A stretch of 64,000 nucleotides of DNA from Guillardia theta CCMP2712. Taxonomy: Eukaryota > Cryptophyceae > Pyrenomonadales > Geminigeraceae. Below, piece after piece: positions 57,917-64,000 of the stretch. Each line of letters begins with the position of its first letter. Within the stretch, counting starts at the first letter, position 1. The translations under genes and the position numbers were made by a program. The stretch lies in assembly GCF_000315625.1 (NCBI RefSeq), contig NW_005434550.1, forward strand, positions 41,030 to 105,029, read 5' to 3'. The notes beneath the pieces were generated by a model. It ran no database searches. It saw only the letters and a program-made list of their open reading frames with translations, and was not told the DNA's origin.

Positions 57917-60138
57917 TTAAAAGATTACAGGGAGGATCGACGTCGACCCATCAGTCCGCAGCCGCTGCCTCGCATTGCGCACGATGGAGCGGCAGAGGGG
58001 ACACGTCCTCTCCCGTTGCAGCCATTGATGGACACACCTGCCATGCCATAAGGGGAGGAGGAGGAGAGGAGGTTGCAAGTACTCCTCGCAGAAGATGTGC
58101 CCGCATCGCACTCGGACGGGGGAGGAGAGCTGCAGGCCCGTCAGCGCCGCAGGAGGATGCGATCGGCTCTCACCGGGTCGTGGCAGATGGTGCAGATGTC
58201 TTCCTGAGGGTCCCCCGTGAGCTCGTCAGCTCGCACGTAGCGACCGTAGGGCGTCTGGAGGAGGTCAGGGAGAGGTGAGGGAAGGAGGACAACCTGATGG
58301 AAGATGAAGGCCTGGATGGCGGATCGGAGACACTGAATCTTGTCGACGACAGCTGCGGGAGAGGCAGGAAGTGAGGAGCTCATTCGTGGGAAGAGAAGCA
58401 TCACGAGCAGGAGGAGGGGGTTGTGGATCAGCAGAGGAGGAGGAGAGCAAGGGTGAGAGAGGAGGCGGTGGGTCCCTACAGGTTAGCTTGAGGGTGAGGT
58501 AGCAGCCCCTGCAGAGCCATGAGAAATGCTGGAGAAAGAGAGAAACTTCTCTACCGGACAACTCCTGGAAGGTAGAGACCCGTTGGCCAGTGGGTAAGGA
58601 ACTGAAGCCTGGGAAGCAACGTGGTCAGAAGAGACATGGAAGGAATAGACGCGGGCAGGAAGATGGAGGAGGGGATGGGAGAGAAGATGAAGTAATGAGA
58701 GAGGGTGAACGAGATGAGGTAGCCGGTAAGGGAGGAGCCGATGAATCGACGATTCAAGGTCGCACACCAGATGGGGATGGGGATGAGGTCGCGATAGAGC
58801 GAGACCAAACACTCTTCCACGTTCATGAGCTGATGCAAGGACCAGTCAACACCATCCTGACTGTCTCATTGACAGACTGACCTGAGAAGTCCTCTGGTGT
58901 TGGACAGAGCCTCCCACCACCATCAGGGAGATGGCCTACACGCTTCTCACATGCTCCTCCTTGACAGCATCTTCTCTTCCTCCCCTCCATTCCTCTCCTT
59001 CCTCCCGCCCCCCCCTCCCTTCCCCTGTCGCCCTCACCTTGATCAGCATCCCCGCATGGCGAGCAAGAAGATCATCGAGAGTGACGATCCACCTGCAGGC
59101 ACAGCACGTGAGTAACTCCAAGGCAGCGCACGAGATACTCCTACAAGAGGTCGAAGAAGCCCAGAACCTCTTTCTGCAAAGCCGATCAGTCGCCGAGCCT
59201 TCAACATCCTACAGGATCAACCTGATCAAAACTGAAGGACAGGAACACAAAATTGCGCCATAGAGACTCGGTGCCGAAGAGGAAATAGACAGCATAGGCC
59301 TGCCAGCTGCTCACAAGGCAGGGACGTTCGTCTATGTGTACCTGCACGACGATGAACCAGACCAAGAAGCTCAGCACATGAAGGTTTCTGTTTTCCTTGA
59401 GCGATACCTGATACCATGTCAAACTATCATCACAGGTGCGCTACAAACAAAAAATCTCACTTGCTTCCTCATGATCTCATTGGCCTGCGACAGGAAAATC
59501 GACAACCACAGGAAGACAAGAATTCCTGTTCGTGGATACGCAGAGAGCGAGAGAGGGAGGGAGGGAGGGAGGGAGGGAGGGAGAGACAGAGAGAGAGACA
59601 GAGAGAGAGAGAGAGAGGGGGGAGGCGGAAAAAGTAAGATCGCAGTCGAAGAGAGCCAGAGCAAGAATATAATTATCACCTCTGCTGTGTTCGTAGATGA
59701 ACACGCAGATCAACAGGAGAGTCTGTCGGCAAATCCCGTCACGCCATTCCTCTCGTTTCCTCCGGGTACTCACGAAGGGAAATGCACTCTCCAACCAACG
59801 AGCAAACGAATGGATTGCTGTCAAATGAATGCCAAAGTCAGAAATTCACACGTCCAACATCATCAGCCATCCACTCCGCTTATCTTAAAAAAACATTCCT
59901 TGCACACCTTACCTGGATACATGTCCACTCGAGGAGAACCGTTGGAGGTCGACTCGTTTGCTGCACGAGGCAAACCGAAGTCATCGCTTCCTCGTTCCAG
60001 GTCAGCTTGTCGCGATTCTTGCAGGAGAGGAAGCTCCATGTTGGCATCTAGAACATTCGCTCATCCTTCCTCACAGCCTCGTGCTGTTCGCGCACAACCT
60101 GAGGGGCTTCCGTTCCCAGTGATTCTCACTTCCGTCAT
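57917..60138 (-). CDS. RNFT-type membrane RING E3 ubiquitin ligase
   Basis: Homologue of RNFT1/RNFT2, ER-membrane ubiquitin ligases in protein quality control. Start MTEVRITGNGSPSDANMELP, a Ser/Asp-rich cytosolic part, then membrane segments: CRQTLLLICVFIYEHS, ILVFLWLSIFLSQANEIMRK, the family word VSLKENRNLHVLSFLVWFIV, AYAVYFLFGTESLWRNFVF, CLVSLYRDLIPIPIWCATL and SLFLQHFSWLCRGCYLTLKL. The C-terminus holds a C3HC4 RING: DICTICHDPV, CGHIFCEE joined across an intron to CVHQWLQRERTCPLCR, followed by the RNFT-like tail TDGSTSILPVIF. All eight zinc ligands are present. The long intron near 59500-59690 contains a GA microsatellite. The most N-terminal exons are inferred from splice phase. Confidence 0.83.
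59536..59625 (+). repeat. GGGA and GA microsatellite
   Basis: GAGAGGGAGGGAGGGAGGGA followed by interrupted GA dinucleotides, inside an intron of the RNFT gene (minus strand reads CT-rich). Confidence 0.92.
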
Positions 60139-60188
60139 GATGAGATCCCTGCTCTTCTCTCAGCTTCTCCTCCTCCTTCTCCTTGCAA

Positions 60189-60757
60189 CTACCCGGCTGA
60201 AGAAGTTTGCGATGCCATCGGCTGACTGCCTGAGCCTCCGTCGCCTGGGGAGCTTCGTGGCTGCAGTCGCTCGATCTCCCTGGACGGAGATGAGAGAGTG
60301 AGGGAGTCGAAGGGGAGGAGGGACCTCTGGGTATTCATGATCCAGTCCATCTGCTCCAAATGTCAACGGATCGTCTCCCTCCATGCTCACGAACACACCG
60401 GCACTAGCTCTGCCAAACGCTCTTGAAACCTGTCCCGCACGTTGTGATGAGCATGCGCCTCCATCCTGACGACCATCATGTGAGTGCATGAGAGCATTGT
60501 CAGTGATGCAGGTACAACCTTGAAGAGCTGGTCTCATGAAGCCTCCCTGACTCCATAAGATCTGCGCCTGGGGAACACATGTTCAGAGTTTGTCTGCCCG
60601 ACATGCTTTGAGCTGCACGAAGTTCTGGATGCCAATAATTTCCCTCTTACCTTGCTGAGCTGTTTGCAAAACAGAATCAGTTACTCTAAGAGTGATGAAT
60701 TATCAAGTCACCTGCAGATTCCGACTGTGCGCCGTAGATCCTTCGCAAGAGGTTCAT
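60189..60757 (-). CDS. Small hypothetical protein
   Basis: Starts MNLLRRIYGAQSESA. Five exons join in phase by GT-AG introns of 50-90 nt: then QQ, ADLMESGRLHETSSSR, MEAHAHHNVRDRFQERLAEL, MDWIMNTQRSLLPFDSLTLS and a Ser/Gly-rich end (PGDGGSGSQPMASQTSSAG) with stop TAG at 60189-60191. About 125 residues, one amphipathic helix (VRDRFQERLAELVP), no membrane span. Not recognised. The next minus-strand gene (RNFT-type) begins 50 nt further on. Confidence 0.5.
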
Positions 60758-61512
60758 CGAAGCTGAAAGCAATCTTTTAGACATCTCTCAATCTAAGGAA
60801 CATCTCGCTCCACAATCTAATGATGCTTCCCAAATACTCTGTCTTCTCTATACAAACCCTCTTAAAAGACCTCTTCTCTTTCCTCAACGTTCAATTCTCC
60901 TCGCATGTCACACATTTTCGAAACATATGCCACTCTGAATCTTTCAGACAACATGGTGTAGCATCCTCAGAATACTATGGAAGAGCAAAGAAGCATAGTA
61001 AGAGAGAGAACCTGGTTGATGCTGGTGCTGGTGCTGTTGCTGGTGCTGTTGGTGCTGGTGCTGGTGCTGTTGTTGCCCCTGCGCTTGCCCCTGCCCCTGC
61101 ATGCCGTCCAACCCATCTTCACCCATGGCCGACCACCCACCCAGCACTGCGCCAAGAATTAACCCTACCTCCCCTTGTGTCTATCAGATCACCCCACCCA
61201 CCTCTCTAACAGACTCAAACACAGCTCTCCTTTTACCTCCCCTACCTGACAGAGGACTTCACACCCACCCCTTGAGTATCAGTTGCTCTAGTTAGCGGCC
61301 TCGAGATCAAATTTTGAGATGAAAGACCACCCACCTGGAAGTCCGATCTCACAACCACCTACCCCCGTATTCTACGCTCTTCTTGAGTACCCACCTGGGA
61401 TGTTTACAATGTTGCCCTACCCCACCCCCAATAAGCCCTCCTCTACTTCGCTTTGTTTTTGGCTCAACATTTGATGAAGGGCATATGGGGGATGAGGGCT
61501 TTACTAGTTAGA
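60758..61512. other. Intergenic, low complexity and C-rich
   Basis: 61015-61105 is built of GCTGGT/GCTGTT and CCCCTGCCC units. 61140-61440 has many ACCACCC, CCCTACC and ACCCACC words on the + strand. No gene. Confidence 0.55.
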
Positions 61513-61760
61513 CTCGCCGGCCGCCGCGCGCCGGCGGCGCGGCGCTTGAAGTGCCGGCCGGGCCCGGCAGGCCCGGGGCCGGGCCCGTGCCAGGCTATCA
61601 GTGTGTGGCCCGCCGATGGGCCCCCGGGTCCGGTGGGCAACGGACGCCGGTGGGTAACTAGCGGGTGCCGGGGGGTAACTCGCGAGTTCAAGGCTAGCCG
61701 ATCGGCCCGGCGGGGGCCGGGGGTACTAGTGCCTACTAGTACGGTAGTAGCCGCTGAGCG
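61513..61760. repeat. GC-rich island
   Basis: Very GC-rich palindromic vocabulary (CGCCGGCCGCCGCGCGCCGG, GGCCCGGGGCCGGGCCCG) followed by TACTAGTGCCTACTAGTACG. No CTTTACTCAAAG motif within it. Confidence 0.55.
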
Positions 61761-61799
61761 GCGTGGCTGAGTCCCAGTACACGGGACACCGTCGACTGA

Positions 61800-61843
61800 G
61801 TTATGTTCAACTTTGCGCTATGTTCAACTTTGCGCTATGTTAC
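61800..61843. repeat. 17-bp tandem duplication
   Basis: ATGTTCAACTTTGCGCT occurs twice head to tail and is followed by the start of a third copy (ATGTTA). Confidence 0.85.
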
Positions 61844-61891
61844 ATCAGAGTCACAAGAATAGTACAACATCAACTATCAGGTGAGAGCCTG

Positions 61892-63927
61892 TCAAGAGAC
61901 GTCGGGGCAGTTGATGATGGCGTCCAGAATCCTCATTCCTCCCCTCCTCCTCCCGTCGTTGCTGGGTGGAGTCGCCAGGACACCTGCCAGGACCAGCCGC
62001 GTCAGCCGGGGCCGGGGCAACTTATTCACTGAGGGAACTCACCATTGCGCAGGTTGATGAGAGCGTCAGAGAAAGCGCGCTGGATGCGGTAGATGCGGAA
62101 GCAGTTGCGAGTGACGTTGCTCTGCGAGTCCAGCGGGTTTTCGATGTAGAGCGGGTCGAGATGGTACCGCCGCTCCTGCGCCGTCAGCGACTCCGACCGC
62201 TCGTTCGAGGGGGTGGAGTCCTCGATGCTCATCCTCCTGCCGTTGGAAGTCTTCACTACCCTCCCTCCTGTCGCCGGTCGCGATACTTCGCTCCGGAAGG
62301 GCTGGTCCCTTCGGAGGAATCGCCCGATGAGCTTGCGAGACCCGTGCAGGGCGAACTCGGCCTCCGAGCCGATGGTGATGCCGGTTGACCGCGGGTCAAA
62401 CCGGTTGCCGTAAAAGTCCAGGAAGCCGGAGAGCTCGGCTCCCAGGTTCGGCTCCATCCTGACGCCCTGCGCCTTCTTGCTCTGGTTGGAGTGCTGGAGG
62501 TAGCGGGTGACGAGGAGGACGAGGCCGAAGGAGGTCAGCCCTCCAGTGTAGGGGTTGTCAAGGCCCTTGTCAGAGAGGAGGGACTTGACGACGAAGAAGA
62601 GGTGCTTGAGGGCCGGGAAGTCTTGAACCAGCGACTGCACCAGCCTCACTGCTGGCAGCCCTCGATGATCAGGGCCCTCGAACGTCACGTCGAGCCTGAT
62701 TACACTGATCTTCTCCTCCTCCTCGCTGGCCTTGTGTTGGGAGGGATCGAGGAAGAGGCTCATCGGCTTCGTGCTGAAGGTGATGACGGGGACGACGGCG
62801 TTCTCGATCGTCTTGAGGGTTTCGCTCTGAATCCAGTCGGCGTTGGCGAGCACCTGCGCCAGGTTTGCCTGCAGGGTCCCCTTGATCACCCGCCTGCCCT
62901 CCATGACTCCGGCGCGAGCGAGCGAGGGCTCCGACTCCCTCGACATCACCTTGGGCAAGCACACGATGATGTCCACGTCACTCGTCGGGACCGACAGGCT
63001 CGTCGCCACAGACCCGAAGATTTTGCACTGAGCGCGAGGCCAGAGGGAGGAGGCGGCCGACTGGATCTTAGCAATGGCGCACAGCCGGTAGTGAGAGCGT
63101 CTGTCCAGCTCCGACTGGATCCGGCGGGAGAAGAGCAGCATGTCTGAGTCCAGCATGGCGTGCATCAGCTCCCGCCCCAGCGTCTGCAGCGTCTTAGCGA
63201 TGGTCTGCTGGCTAGAGGAAACCGCCTCCTCCCCCTGCTCCGTCTCTTTCGCTTGGGTCTTCGCCGCCTCTTGCGCTTCGCCTGTCTCCTGCTCACTGGG
63301 CTTCTTGGCGGCTGGGCTGAGCACGGCCGACAGCTCCTTGACGACGTTGGTGGAGGCGCAGAGCTCCGTGGTTAGTCGCTGGACGGACTTCCTGAGGGAC
63401 TCGTTCTCGTCCTGCAGCCGCTGGATCAGATGGCCCGGGAGGATGTCGCCCACGTTGAGGGGCAAGCGACCCTTGACGTCCCTCTGCCGCGGCTCCGACG
63501 CCATGCCGCGCAGGTGGGCGGCTGAGGAGCGAACGCTGACGGGATGAGCTCCTGGCTGTATGAAGCCCCTCCTGTTTTGCCGGCGACCGTCGGGCAGGAT
63601 GGGGATGCCTGCAGGCATCGTCTGCTCCATCGGCAGGCTCAAGTGGGAGACTCCCTGCTTGGGAGGAGCATGAAAGTCCATGGGGCTCGCGAGGGGGATG
63701 GAGAGTGGAGACGACGGTTGTGACCGAGCACGAGCAAGAGCTCGCATCCTCCCGTCCATGTTGCCCGACGACAGCAGCGTCCTCTCGCTCATGCTCCGCC
63801 GGAGGCCCACCTCATCCCCCAGCTGTTGCGTCAGGTCCATGTCCTTCCACGCCCCCATCAGGCGTCGCGCCGCGTCCTGCATGTTGAAAGCGCTGGGGAG
63901 GTCGAGCAGGGGATGCTGCCATGCCAT
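61892..63927 (-). CDS. TRF4/PAPD5-type non-canonical poly(A) polymerase
   Basis: Nucleotidyltransferase that adds A tails to RNA for nuclear decay or processing. Residues about 280-520 hold the signature: CKIFGSVATSLSVPTSDVDI (GS motif and the first two catalytic Asp), then the third Asp in VIRLDVTFEGPDHRGLPAV, ALKHLFFVVKSLL, GGLTSFGLVLLVTRYL (the TRF4 central-domain helix), LSGFLDFYGNRFDPRSTGI and HLDPLYIENPLDSQSNVTRN, ending with AFSDALINLRN. A last small exon follows a GTGAGT donor at about 62044 (VLATPPSNDG, MRILDAIINCPDVS) and stops at 61892-61894. The N-terminal 270 residues are Arg/Ser/Pro-rich and poorly conserved. The frame stays open upstream of 63927 to the window edge, so the gene may continue beyond it. 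Confidence 0.9.
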
Positions 63928-64000
63928 CGGCCGGTGAGAGGTCGGAGGGAAGTCGAGGAGAGGATGCCGGAGGTACGTCGCGTATGTCGAACTTCTTCCT

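Noticed and set aside
59336-60301. Long + strand open frame of 321 codons
   Set aside because: It crosses a GA microsatellite and lies antisense to two minus-strand genes with phase-consistent exons and clear RNFT-family motifs.
62491-63147. + strand open frame of 218 codons
   Set aside because: Shadow of the TRF4-type polymerase in GC-rich coding DNA.

Overview
The window looks like a nuclear contig of a flagellated photosynthetic or formerly photosynthetic protist; a cryptophyte such as Guillardia theta is my best guess (inference from style, not proven). Reasons: almost every gene is broken by several very short introns (about 40-110 nt, GT-AG with a few GC-AG), genes are tightly packed on both strands with convergent 3' ends often under 100 nt apart, base composition is near 50% GC, and the gene set is typical of a ciliated cell with a protein pellicle (BBS4, an SFI1-like centrin-binding protein, a ferlin, an alveolin-like protein, a possible polycystin-like channel). 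One run of N (13610-13803) marks an assembly gap.

Layout. 1-5.4 kb: a fold-back repeat, a small unknown gene, a DusA-type tRNA-dihydrouridine synthase and a small unknown gene. 6-12.3 kb: coiled-coil/C2-like protein, an HtrA-like serine protease with a PDZ-like domain, a PH-domain protein. 13.2-14.7 kb: a mobile-element zone, with two copies of a MITE family flanked by perfect 9-bp target duplications and GC-rich repeats. 15-25.7 kb: gamma-glutamylcyclotransferase-like protein, AT-hook DNA-binding protein, a ferlin of more than 5 kb, a secreted beta-helix-like protein. 26.4-36.4 kb: a cysteine-containing secreted protein with a GPI-like tail, a small unknown gene, a protein with two cyclic-nucleotide-binding domains, a long coiled-coil protein, a PDZ protein. 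36.6-45.4 kb: polycystin/TRP-like membrane protein (tentative), SFI1-like protein, a remarkable array of three perfect hairpins, BBS4, NAA40-like N-terminal acetyltransferase. 47.4-56.7 kb: acidic nuclear-looking protein, alveolin-like protein, small membrane protein, ankyrin protein, a pseudokinase. 57.4-64 kb: small secreted protein, RNFT-type membrane RING E3 ligase, small unknown gene, TRF4-type non-canonical poly(A) polymerase running to the right edge.

Genes do not form an operon; a loose theme is cilium, basal body and cortex. Intergenic DNA is unusual: long C-rich/G-rich tracts built on CCCTACCC-like words, and GC-rich islands that share a conserved motif of about 37 bp. Exon joins were made by hand from splice signals and reading phase, so internal boundaries are proposals; no homology search was run.
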